Origin: Alentia gelatinosa
Lineage: Eukaryota; Annelida; Polychaeta; Phyllodocida; Polynoidae
Reading direction: 5' to 3'
DNA: 64,000 bases
Assembly: GCA_950022655.1 (NCBI GenBank)
Contig: OX465591.1
Coordinates: 48,193,048-48,257,047 of the forward strand
Every line of letters starts with the position of its first letter. Position 1 is the first letter of the stretch. The notes under the pieces are model-generated. The model saw nothing but the letters and a program-made list of their open reading frames with translations. It had not been told where the DNA came from and did not search any database. Shown here piece by piece: positions 1 through 9,970 of the stretch. A program made the position numbers and the translations under genes.

Positions 1-71
1 TTCATATGCCACTAGTGGCATACAGCATTGTTATCATGTAATATTCCAAAATCGAGGAGATAGGGTAGGAT

Positions 72-231
72 TAAATCAAAACCTGATTCGTTTTAACCTT
101 GGCCACCGCGTTCAACTCCTGAAGTTTTGGCTCCGGACTTCATTCGGCTTCGCCTCATGAAGTCACTTTGCCAAACTCCAGTCGTGGAATACGGTGGACA
201 AGATTAAACCTCATCTAATTTACGATAGTAT
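72..231. repeat. Imperfect foldback (long inverted repeat)
   Basis: Two arms of about 70 bp (roughly 72-145 and 155-231) are imperfect reverse complements. Both carry a match to a TTTAA-CCTTG-CCACCG core and end in GACTTCAT near the loop, where GGCTTCGCC sits. By eye the arms are about 70% alike. This is the shape of a small MITE or foldback element; a long-hairpin RNA is also possible. No target duplication was identified. It lies inside the intron that follows the NACHT exon. Confidence 0.45.
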
Positions 232-589
232 TTTTTGCAATACACTTGCTTTTTATGTGTAGAGGAAAATACCTGCTGTATGTCATCAAATCTTTAGAAC
301 CTTTAATATATCTTTACAGGTTTGCAGTGTTTTGGAGGCATTTATTCCATGATGTAGAATGGCGTTAAAGCTGAGTGAATGAATTCTTCCTTCCTACTAT
401 CTTACTGCATAATGGCAGGCTTAACTGGAACAGATCATGTAATTATTACAGACAACAAGTGACCAATTGTAGTATCAGTCTTTTGCTGTATTATGGAAAT
501 AGATATCTCTTATGCATATATATTTTCGTGTGATACCTTCACCATTTGAAACTCAGGTGCGAGTAAATACTATCAAACCACAGTCTCAC

Positions 590-1138
590 CTAGAAAGAAC
601 ATGATTTTCTCTTGCTGGTTCTGGAGCCACAATCCCAGCTGAGGATGTTCCCCACCGGGACCGTAAAGGCTGTTCTGCAGGAGTAGATCAGAGAGCTTGA
701 TTCGGTAATCAGTGGACAGAAGATGTCTTAGGTTCAGCATGAATGGACATGTGTATCTTTGTTCCCATTCTCTGTTTGCCCATTTACGGATTAACCATTG
801 GGAGAGGGTTGTTTTTCCAACCCCTGATCTCCCACGTAGTAGGACAATCTTTTCCTTTTCAGATAGAATATTTTGGTAGCTGATGTTACTTTTTCCAAGT
901 TTTCTCTGGTAGACGTTAAGTAGTGCATCATCTTGGTTACCGTGGGAATGAGCACCATCATCTTGGCTACCGTGGGAACGAGCACCATCATCTTGGTTAC
1001 CAGGGTCATGTTCCACCAGAAGAAGCTGAATAAATTCTTCTTCCAAATCAATTCTGACATCTCCCTTCATATCCAGAGTATGACCCTTGACTTTAATTGC
1101 ATCACGCAGTTTCTGTGAAAGCCCATCAACAGAGAGGT
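590..1138 (-). CDS. NLR receptor, exon 3: linker plus start of NACHT ATPase
   Basis: This exon belongs to a NOD-like receptor, a cytosolic pattern-recognition ATPase that oligomerises on ligand sensing. The borders are an acceptor TTTTCTAG before 1138 and a donor GTGAGA after 590. The reading frame runs from LSVDGLSQKLRDAIKV through an acidic linker (EEEFIQLLLVEHDPG), a 10-residue tandem repeat, and then the nucleotide-binding P-loop GRSGVGKTT (Walker A). WANREW and FMLNLRHL follow, as expected between Walker A and Walker B in NACHT domains. The exon starts with two bases of a split codon, matching the single base left by the CARD exon at 2896. It ends one base into a codon. Walker B and the remaining NACHT motifs must lie left of the window. 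The gene is partial for that reason; no disabling change is visible here. Confidence 0.85.
926..1008. repeat. 30-bp tandem repeat inside NLR coding exon
   Basis: Units at 926-955, 956-985 and a partial at 986-1008 differ at only a few bases. On the minus strand they encode a 10-residue motif containing QDDGA and SHG. The unit is a multiple of three, so gain or loss keeps frame. It sits in the linker between the CARD region and the P-loop. Confidence 0.85.
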
Positions 1139-2895
1139 CTAGAAAAGATAAAAGATAAATCCAAAATTTCGAACATCATTCTTAAAGGGTCGGGGGCACT
1201 GAATAGAAGATAACAATTATCATCCATGGCCCCTATGATCATTGTTCAACCATTGTAAATGATTGTAAAAGTGTTATCGATCATACATGGGAATGACACG
1301 CTTGCAGCGTAACTTATTTTATGGTAAAAAATATCTCTTAGTCCTTTTTAAGATCTCGTTCCAGTTACAGGGGGATACAAGATCTCAGAGTTTACCTGCC
1401 ACACCCATTTTATTTTTTGCCCGACGAGACTTTACATACCCAAGTAGAGGTCATGCGAGGGTTTAGGTTTGATAATTCAAAGTATCGTTGGGAAGGACAT
1501 TTGTAGCCGACGAATTACGACCTCTCGTCCATTTGCGTTTTATTTTTTATCATTGGGCGGGGAGACCTCGTGAAAACTGTCCTGGGGCCTCTCCAAAGTG
1601 TTTTAGCGCATGCTACCTCTAGGGGTATTATGGGTAATTCAAAATAGCAAGTAAAAACTATTTAATTCATTTGAACTATCGGAAATATATTTATTATGAT
1701 TTTTATAAAAGCTGGAGGTCTCAGATGGAAAATTAATGTGTTATTTACTTAGATTTGCATACATACATACATGATGAAATTAGCTCCCCAAAATACCACT
1801 ATGTGTCACCCCAGGGCTGACTAAAGAAAAGATTCATTAGCAACCAATTAGAGACCAGTAAACACAAGAATCTGGCCAATAGGAAGAGAGTGACTACGCG
1901 ACCTCGTTCAAGTCTCCTTCAAAGTGTCTTACAAGCCTGTTTTGTCCTGGGATTCTCTCGAAGGACAAGGATTTCTCTCTCTACGGACGACGGGGTAAAT
2001 CGAACGCCATTGATGAGCTCTCGTCCAATAACTCGCCCGTGGAGGTCTCCTTCGTGGGGGACTCTCCTGGCCAATGGGAGTAGAAAATAAATAGGGCCCA
2101 GGACACACAACTTGGCCTCACATGTTTCAATGGCAACAGCTACCCACCCACCACACACCAAATGTCAATGACACTTCAAAGAAGCCTCTAAAAAATAATC
2201 ACATTTCGCCAAATTCCTAGTTGCTTTGATAAAATACACTTGTCATGTGGAAACCGTCATACTATTAAATGACACATCTTAAAAGGAGATCAAATTTACC
2301 TTAGTCTACAAACATCTATATAATCTTTCAATAAATAAACAGAATTGATGAATTGAAATCAAATCTGTATTTTAAGATGGCAAATTCTGCCCTTCTGTAA
2401 AAGCAGCTCTGGAGTAGTTGTTCTGGGAGGTGTTTCAAAAGTCGGAAGGGTGCTAAACGAGAGTACTCACTGCCAAAGCAAGAGCTAAACAACTGCACTT
2501 GAAGTGTCATTGTTTCAGTGGAGGTGCCACTCGCTATTGGGTATTGGTAGTAGTTTTGCTGCCGCTTTGATTCAAAGTACCGCTCGCTGTTGCCGGCCTC
2601 TCGCTTTAAAATGTGACTGCCGCTGGTGAGACTTCACTCGACTTTTGAAACAGCTCCCAGGACTGTGATTACCAACTCAGTATGGGTTTCTTTAAGACAT
2701 CTAACATTGAAAAACATCCAGTAATAATAATCACTCATTTAAGGAAATTCAAAATATGGACTGTATGACATACCAAAGCAACTCTACAAAATGAGGTAAA
2801 ATGATCAGACAGGGAAAAAATGTCCAAGATGATAGAGACAGAGGTTGAAAGGAAACCATGACATGAAAATTGAGATAAGTAATAGAGTACATTAC
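1139..2895 (-). other. Intron between CARD and NACHT exons
   Basis: This stretch is bounded by the donor GTAATG (just left of 2896) and the acceptor TTTTCTAG (just right of 1138). Apart from the MITE at 2423-2660 I see no further coding sequence. Short open frames at 1890-2161 show no domain, start context or splice support. Confidence 0.6.
2423..2660. mobile_element. MITE, family A copy 1
   Basis: This 238-bp element has 22-bp terminal inverted repeats beginning CTGGGAGGTGTTTCAAAAGT and ending with the complement, with one mismatch. It is related to the copies at 31394-31600 and 31611-31846, sharing GTGCTAAACGAGAG near one end and GCCGGCCTCTCGCTTT-like sequence in the middle. No ORF is present and no clear target duplication was seen, so the superfamily is unassigned. 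Confidence 0.7.
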
Positions 2896-3169
2896 CGGTT
2901 TCACGCGGGGTCGGCATTCTACCCATTATCTTCTCAAACAATGAGGGGTACAGTCCTGAGATGAGATTCATGAACTTTTCACTCTCGTTATCGGGTATGA
3001 GTTGTAGTTTGTTGTACAAAGCCCGTGCCTTTACTCTGCGGTCCTGAACTCCTTCTACTGCCCTCAACAAGTTAGAGTCCAATAGATGCTCAAATAGTTT
3101 TACATCAAGCTTTTCTTCTATTGACACCCAATTTTCTTGGATTCGCTTCTTGAACTGCTTTGTCATTTG
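2896..3169 (-). CDS. NLR receptor, exon 2: CARD-like death-fold domain
   Basis: This exon encodes a death-fold adaptor domain, which in NLRs recruits downstream CARD proteins. Acceptor TTTTCAG precedes CAA at 3169; donor GTAATG follows 2896. The peptide shows CARD-type helices: a start like FKKRIQENWVSIEEKL, then LFEHLLDSNLL, VQDRRVKARALYNKL, and EKFMNLISGLYPSLFEKI. These match the usual hydrophobic spacing, including L-LL before an acidic/basic turn. The exon is 274 nt, entering at phase 0 from exon 1 and leaving one base that completes a codon with exon 3. Assignment to CARD rather than DEATH or DED is by pattern only. Confidence 0.75.
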
Positions 3170-3509
3170 CTGAAAACATTATGGCTATTTGTTACTAAAT
3201 AACTTTATAAAACACATTTCTAAACAAATCCTCACTAAAAGAATGTCAGTGCTGCCTACAGAGCGGGTACAGTAATCATTTACTGGTCAGGATCAGAGAT
3301 GAAGGTAACTAGAGACTCTAATCTAATTAGAAAAGTACATTTTGGTAACGGGCGGGGCAGTCAGGGAAAGATTTCCTGGGCAGCGACACATCTCTTGTCA
3401 TGCTCTCAAGTGACCATAAAAACGATCTATCTTTTTATTTTTACCAAAACCCTGGTCACATATCATTTAAGTTTATATTTGATGAGTGGAGGTAAACTAC
3501 AGCTTTTAC

Positions 3510-3566
3510 CTTTGTGGAAACATCTCCCCCAATGGTGGCTTGGCTGTCCTTGGATGAAGCCGCCAT
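3510..3566 (-). CDS. NLR receptor, exon 1 (start codon)
   Basis: An ATG at 3566 opens a 19-codon frame, MAASSKDSQATIGGDVSTK, ending exactly on a codon before a GTAAAAG donor. It joins in phase 0 to the CARD exon at 3169. The start context ATCATGGCGG is good. An alternative start is the ATG three bases inside exon 2 (3166). I prefer the upstream ATG because the short peptide, the donor and the phase all agree. Confidence 0.55.
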
Positions 3567-5788
3567 GATGTTGGATAGTATTCTTCAGTGAGTTTAGTTT
3601 TCCTCGGGTGTGTGGACTAGATCCATGGTGGCCCTGTTGATACAAAAATGTGTTAAGTTTTCTTTTTACATGGATCAGTATAATGAAATGTGATGAACAG
3701 CCTGAGAGCTTTTTCTGTCTATAATTTCAGGAACAGATCCTCCTATTATCATGGGACACACATTGCTTTCTGTATCGGTGCTATATTGGTAGGTCTAAAT
3801 TTCTATCGTAGTAGGTGGACGCCAGGCCTTAACACCTACTCTTCACATCAAGGGATGTTGCTCCACGTTTTGTGGATAGCAGAATAGTGATCTGAGGTGG
3901 GAAGTGTTGCTCCAGATTGTTTCTGAAAACCATCATAATTATGTTGCCATGATTTTGATCTATGTGGTCATATCCTTGTAGTTGACACTACTCAATGCTA
4001 CACTCCAAGTACGTAGAGAATACCTTTACACACAGCATGATGCCTCCAGGTATTATAAAGGCATCACTTATACTTATATATATAAAATTCATTAGATATA
4101 GAAATTATTGTTTGAATTCTAGAAAGACTCTATAAGTTATGCAAAGTAGATAGGTCTTTGATTTAGTCAAACAGAATATCAATACTTATCATGGTTAAGT
4201 CCTAAAATCACTCAGTGACATTGTTCTTTCCAAAATAAGGTACCTATGGTAGGATAGGTATTATTGTAATGTTATGCAGGGGACTTGTATACCTCAAAGA
4301 AAGGGTTAACACCCACCTTGAGGCTTGTTTAATTTTTATATTCATGTAACTTTTCAGGCAAATGGAGAGTGTGAACAACACATGACCCTGCATACTTACT
4401 TCCTATTGACTCAGGGGGTACTTAATTGGTGACTCAGGGACCATCCCTCATGTGAACTAAGAGGGTTCACCACATCCCTGAGACTAGGGAATACTAAATC
4501 CAAGTGAAAAAGTCTCTTGTTTTTTTTTGTGTTTTTTTTGTTATTTGTGTTTTACCCTGCAAGGATTTAGGCTTGTCAAGCCTGTTTGATTGTCCTCACA
4601 GCAACATACAAGATTCTGTTATACATTAGTATAATTCCAATTATGTTGTTTATAAGAAAAAAATAGTTTTTATCACAATATAAATGTTCTGTGACCTAAG
4701 GGTCACCTGTTGTTTGCAGGCAGTACGCACTGCTAGTCCATATCAAAGTCTTTGTCAAGATTCAGTGATTACACCATGTGTTTTCTTAGTAGTGTCTCTC
4801 ATGCAGCAGCCAAATATATGTATACATGCTAGTTAACTTATATTCATATTTCTCATATTCTGATACATAGTTACATCAATTGAATAGTTATTACACAGGT
4901 CTTTACAAGGGTGTTCAAATAGTAATTACATCAGTCAATTTTGTATCATGTATTGTCCAATATTCATTCGCTGACATCAAGGGTGGTAGGGGACTAGCTG
5001 TCCATACAGATGGGATTTATAGGGATACTTTATGTTTATTAACAATGTAGAGCATCGAGAAACATCATTCAGATCTTTTGGCTCATAGAGCCACCAGGGA
5101 TGATTCCTTCATTTTACGTTTGAATTTGGTGTAGGTCTCTATTTTCCGCACCTCGGAGTGTCTGTACTTTAACAGTCAAATTTGTCTTCAAAGACTCCCC
5201 TTTCCATTTTCAGTCTCGAGGTAATGGGCCCTCACTATTAAGAGGAAGAAACTGTTCAAGTAAAGAAATCAAGGGGATTTTTTTTCAGACTTGTCCATGG
5301 GAGTTCCACATTATCAAAAGGCGACTGCACTACATATGAAACAAATGATTACTCAAACTTTCCAATGACAACTGCTCTATACAAAGCAAGCAGACTAAGA
5401 AACAAAATAGAATTCAATCAGATTCACTGACTTAAACCACATGCACTGGAGGGGCTCAACAAAAGGACAAAGGTATGGCTGATGATATCACCATTTATAT
5501 ACCAAATCAATTTTCTTTTTCCTATTTTGGATAGGTGAACACAAAATTCTGAAAAAAGAATAAATTATACAAAATTAAACTACAAATGGTGTCACATAAG
5601 CACAACCTTTATAGGGAGAAACACTAAAGGGACTGCTAAATCCACTCTGCTTAAACAAGCTTGAGGGGTAAAGACCACAAAAAACACTTACTGCACCACA
5701 CCTGATGAGACTTGAAAATTTATGTCGAAACCACAAAATTTATCTAAAAAAAAAAGAAGAAAAAAAGCTGATATGAGATTGAAACATT
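3567..5788. other. Intergenic DNA upstream of the NLR gene
   Basis: AT-rich DNA that probably contains the promoter and 5' UTR of the minus-strand NLR gene near its right side. No convincing coding sequence was found; a plus-strand frame at 3690-3887 lacks support. A weak hammerhead-like core sits at 5702-5730, and an A-rich stretch at 5750-5765 precedes the Ty3 element. Confidence 0.5.
5702..5730 (+). ncRNA. Weak hammerhead-ribozyme-like core
   Basis: CTGATGA (5702-5708) and GAAA (5727-5730) have the hammerhead core spacing. They are bridged by an arm where only GAC/GTC (5709-5711, 5724-5726) pairs cleanly. Stems I and III are not evident. It may be a decayed Penelope-type 3' end or chance. 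Confidence 0.2.
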
Positions 5789-6319
5789 TGTGGTGGTCGC
5801 CGCCTGTCTAGCAGGTTGGATGACCCCAATCCGGAACGCTAGTTCCAGGCAGGATCCCACCCTACGCACTTACGTAGGTTGGTTCGGTTTTCGGTTAGTT
5901 TGCACAGACCTATTCACACATAACACAACAACGTCACTTAATAAACAAGGATGTTTATTAATCACTTACTTCCCGGAAAGATCTGGAAGATCTTCCCTAC
6001 AAGTACAGTACCCTAGCACATAGGTGCTAGGTAACGCTGGATAGGCCAATCCGGAAGATCAGCCTAACCACCAGGAAGGTTACAAGAACCCGCCTGCAAA
6101 GTGAGGGCCCAAGGATCCGTTCCGTAGAAGGGACGCGCGAGGACAGCCTGTCGACCTACTGTGAACGCTGAGTATATATACTAAGCGTTACGTAATCCCG
6201 GTCTCCACCGCGCCACTCTCGTGTGCGGCGTTGTCCGGAATCACTGCACAGTAAGGATCGGCATATCGCGCCACCTTCCGTGAAACAAACGAACACTGCT
6301 GGATTCCCGTCCCACTACA
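5789..6319 (-). repeat. 3' LTR of the Ty3/Gypsy element
   Basis: 531 bp, starting TGTAGTGGGACGG and ending CGACCACCACA on the minus strand (TG...CA). It differs from the 5' LTR at about three positions: GCCGCC versus GCTGCC, AACGCT versus AACACT, and GACGCG versus GACGTG on the plus strand. Confidence 0.95.
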
Positions 6320-6333
6320 TTACCCCTCCCAGT
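6320..6333 (-). promoter_or_regulatory. Polypurine tract
   Basis: Immediately upstream of the 3' LTR on the minus strand is CTGGGAGGGGTAA, a purine-rich run in the position used for plus-strand DNA priming. Confidence 0.65.
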
Positions 6334-7646
6334 TTTTACTAAGGGGGGAACCAAGGCAGCCATTTTGCTGCTAAGGGACTACCCAATTAAAAATTACAAC
6401 ATATATCCAGCAGTTCTTGGTCTACTCTCTAGCTTCCTGGTGTTCACAAGAATTCACTGATACCAACGTATAAGTGAAAAAGGTGGAATTGTAAGATGGA
6501 GAAATTATTAAAAATATGGAAGATATGACATTTAGGAAAGAGGAAACGACATTTGAAGAATGAAGGACTAGCCTCGCTAGCACCTTGAATAAATGTGATA
6601 TTCACCCATCTTGAGCCGGGGAGCGGGTTCTTGAGCGTTGGGCAGGGAAGACTCGACAGTCGCGGACCTACAGGTGGTCAGCCCGGCCTGTCGAGCACTC
6701 TGCCTCCAGCTGTTCCGGATCTTGTTGAAGTCCTCTGTTAGCTCCCGGCGAGTGAAGTGTCGTTCTCTTTCTCATCTTAAAGTATCGAGCCCAGCTGGCC
6801 CAACGGCATAGCAGACCTACTACATTCATCCCGATGCCGACGGGTGCTGGGCTTCCCACTGTTCTTCAAGTTGGAAGACATCCATATGTAGAGAAGGGTT
6901 AGCCTCGCTAAACAACTTCCGAGTTGAAAGTTTCCGAATACGGAAATAACGGCCAAAAAGGCAAAACAATTCTCCATCCACCTGGTAAGAGTGTGTGGTA
7001 TCAGTGTTCTTTCATTTTGACTCCAGCTATACTGGCATATTTTTTTTCTCGGCTCGAATCGAGTACCAATTAAGGCCCCAATTCTAAGCCGGATTCAGAA
7101 CTTACGATCACCGACCCAAAGTAGAAATAGCCGGCGTAATCCATCAGATCAGGGGTTACGCCTACTATCTCACTATCGAGTCGATGAACTCAGTTCCGAC
7201 ACAGACCTGGTAAGTCAGATCTATACCCGAAAGGCACAATCTTCCTTACCTGGTACCACACCACAGGCCGGAGGTTTTCGTGATGGGGGCCTATTACGGG
7301 CCTGACCATCGAGAGAACCTTCAGCCGTCTGAAACCAGGGTTGTGCCTTAGGGAAGTCATTTTACTGACTTTCCCCAGCCCCAACCCAGGATCGCTTATT
7401 ATTGGTTACTCCTAACTTTCCCTCTACCCCTCCCAGCGATCCTTGCGGTTCGCCGAGAAAGTGCAGAATTCTGGCTAGGAGGCCACATTCTGGAAGTAGC
7501 TAGGTCGGAAAAAAAATTTTCCTCCCCGGGACTTCCCATACCCGTCTGACTTCGGATCCAGGAGAGTTGTTGGCTCTGCCGGTTCCGAGTTTAGACGGCG
7601 TCTTCCCGGCTTGTTAGGCACCAGCCGAGTTGGTCATTGTCAACCC
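6334..7646 (-). other. 3' non-coding region of the Ty3 element
   Basis: This lies between the last extra-ORF stop (7647) and the polypurine tract. Open frames here are under 70 codons and show no recognisable motif. The length, about 1.3 kb, is long for a Ty3 3' UTR. Confidence 0.5.
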
Positions 7647-9506
7647 CTAAATATCCTCGTCGGAGGATATCCTGAGGTCGAGAAGGTCCGACTGGCTTGG
7701 TGCGCTAGCCGTCGGTGGAACCGACGTTGCCAGGGCGGTCCTCTCTGGTCGCAGTGGACTCAGCGCAGACGTAGGCTGCAACTGAGACATCAACTGCTGT
7801 AGAGAGGTTGGTCCGGTATCTAAAAAGATTCCAGACTCCAATGGGATGATGTTGGCATTCACCCCCAGTGCCCCACTTGGTTCCTCGGGCTGATCTACCG
7901 GCTTAGCCCTGGAAGGCTTTGCTGATTTTTCAGCCCGTGTCACGGCGGGAGGCCTCCTCGGCTGTAGGACTTCAGTCTGATCCTGTGGGGTCTGACCGGG
8001 TCCTGACAGCGGAGTGTCTACACTGACATCCATGGGCTGAGCCGCTATGGATGTAGTGTCCTGGTGGGAAGTTTCTTCCATGGGTGACCATCCCAACATG
8101 CCAGCGAGTTGCTGACGTGTCGAGTTTGATTCTTCCGTGGTGAACTGAAGAAATCTTCCCCGGCTCCTTTGACGGGCCAACCACGCTTCCTCAAGGGCTT
8201 GCGGGTCGTCACCGATGTCATAGAGCGACATACCCAAGTGCCGAAGACAACGTTCATCTTGGCGATGGGTCTGGGCTTCCGCCCGGGCAAACCTCGACTG
8301 GGCCGTGGTTTTTGCAATACGCGCATCCTCTAAGTCCAACGCGTATTGTTTAGCCAGGCCTTTCGTGGCTTCTCTTACCTCGAATCGGGCTAGGTTCACT
8401 AGCTCCTTAACGAGGCCTTCATGGAGAGACTGCGCGCCCGTTCGGACACAGCCCTCCAAGGTGCCACCTATATGCGACTCTAGCTGATCCGCCCGTTGGA
8501 CGTATTCAACCGACATCGCACAGGGAGAGGAAGTCACCTTCGACGCAACGGGTGGTTGTGTCGTTGGTTTCTTCTTTACCTCAACAACCGGGTTGGCTGG
8601 TGGAGGGAGTGCCGGAAAGGCCTCTTCTTCCTCAACTTTCCCGGGTGCTTGGGTAACACCTCTGTTGAGCGGGGAAACTCCCGAGAGACTTGAGCTAGGA
8701 CGAGTCCTAGCTGGTTTTTCTACGGGTCCGCGGGCTTTTGAAGCCGTTGGAACGTTTCGTTCACTCAGGTCTGAGAGGAGTTTCAATCCCCCAGACAACT
8801 TTGGCCCTACCTGGTAAGCAGCTTCCACCACGTCAGCGATGGTGTGCTTACCCGGAGCCAATTTCTTCCTGGGCTTCCGACTGGATCGCTCAGAAGTGTC
8901 AGTCTCGCTGGACGAGGACGATGACAGCTTCTTGACCCGTCGTTTAGCCTTCGAGGACTTTTGAGACGGTTCCCGGCTAAGGGACCGTTTCTTCCTCGAC
9001 TCTTTTGACATCTGTCGATGTTTTGAAGCGGATAGCATCAGACTCCCGAACCAGCCAGGATTCTTCTTCCCTCCGATCTTAAACAGTCGACCGTCTGTCA
9101 CACAAGTCTCGGGTTCCGGTTTGCCTTTCTGAGCCTCGGAACCTAAGTCAATGAATCTCTGCCACAGATTCATGATCCGTTCCCGAGCAGCAGCACCAGC
9201 AGTCCGGTGTTCCCGGGCAATGTGTCTGACTAGACACGATCGCCTTGAACTGGCACACCCAGCCTGACAAGAACCACCCTTCTTGCCAAGGCACTGTAGC
9301 CATGGTCGTTCGGCTAAGTGTACCTCTACGAGGTGCCTAGCGTAACGACCTTCAGTCGCGTAGGTCGGTGACAATTTCTTGTCCCTCCCATGGCAACTCA
9401 AGAAGACACAATGCTTGCCGTTCCCAAACTTGTGCCATGCGTACGCGATCCGGTCTTTGACCTGATCCTCGTACTTTAGCCGGCTAACTCGGGAAACTCC
9501 TTTCAC
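7647..9506 (-). CDS. Ty3 extra ORF, C-terminal part with zinc-finger-like cluster
   Basis: A frame of 619 codons, function unknown. Near the N-terminus it has a Cys/His cluster: GKHCVFLSCHGRDK, then RHLVEVHL, and LGKKGGSCQAGCASS followed by LVRHIAREH. The layout (Cys pairs, then His-x4-His, twice) resembles two irregular C2H2 fingers. A basic Ser/Lys-rich stretch (KKLSSSSSSETDTSERSS) follows, then a Pro-rich linker and a probably helical charged segment (LDLEDARIAKTTAQSRFARA). No transmembrane segment is present. The first residue as given uses GTG; the true protein most likely continues from the frame ending at 9484, making this the C-terminal part of a longer product. A chromatin- or RNA-binding role is only a guess. 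Confidence 0.6.
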   Translation of the reverse strand: MKGVSRVSRLKYEDQVKDRIAYAWHKFGNGKHCVFLSCHGRDKKLSPTYATEGRYARHLVEVHLAERPWLQCLGKKGGSCQAGCASSRRSCLVRHIAREHRTAGAAARERIMNLWQRFIDLGSEAQKGKPEPETCVTDGRLFKIGGKKNPGWFGSLMLSASKHRQMSKESRKKRSLSREPSQKSSKAKRRVKKLSSSSSSETDTSERSSRKPRKKLAPGKHTIADVVEAAYQVGPKLSGGLKLLSDLSERNVPTASKARGPVEKPARTRPSSSLSGVSPLNRGVTQAPGKVEEEEAFPALPPPANPVVEVKKKPTTQPPVASKVTSSPCAMSVEYVQRADQLESHIGGTLEGCVRTGAQSLHEGLVKELVNLARFEVREATKGLAKQYALDLEDARIAKTTAQSRFARAEAQTHRQDERCLRHLGMSLYDIGDDPQALEEAWLARQRSRGRFLQFTTEESNSTRQQLAGMLGWSPMEETSHQDTTSIAAQPMDVSVDTPLSGPGQTPQDQTEVLQPRRPPAVTRAEKSAKPSRAKPVDQPEEPSGALGVNANIIPLESGIFLDTGPTSLQQLMSQLQPTSALSPLRPERTALATSVPPTASAPSQSDLLDLRISSDEDI

Positions 9507-9970
9507 CCGGTCTATGTACTAGCCACTCCTCATCATCTGAGGTTCCATCTAAACCGACACCATCGGGGATGTAATGTTGGTTTCCATGACGGAGATCTTC
9601 TAGGCAAGTGTAAGTCTTGCCCAGCAAAGAGGCGGGTATCTGTCTAGCTACCGTTCTCTTCCCAGCCCGCTTTACGCCAGGTTGGAAATCACCGTCATCA
9701 TTGTCGGGGTTGGATGGGACCAGGGGTTTAGCCTTGTCCATCTCCGTTCCCCAACACTTGACCTCTCCGCCACCCGTGGCACCTGTTGAGGTACTCGGTA
9801 TAGCGTCAGCCGCACTAGGTCCAGCCTGCGCCGCGGGTTTGTCCGAGCCTTTCGACTCAGCCCCCTTCGACTCCTCACGCTTCCCAGTTTGAGGTTTCCC
9901 TTTCTCCGAGTCACGTGATTCCGGCTGACCTCCTGTCCTTTCTAGCTCCGCCTCAGCCCGTTTCCGTTCT
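9484..9970 (-). pseudogene. Ty3 extra ORF, middle part
   Basis: From about 9970 down to 9484 this minus-strand frame stays open. It encodes a charged, Lys/Glu/Ser/Gly-rich region and then a more ordered segment (VARQIPASLLGKTYTCLEDL, DDEEWLVH). It overlaps the N-terminal frame (which stops at 9942) and the C-terminal frame (which opens near 9506). One frame change at each junction is the simplest explanation. I read it as the middle of one ~1,030-codon gene interrupted twice in this copy. Confidence 0.5.
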
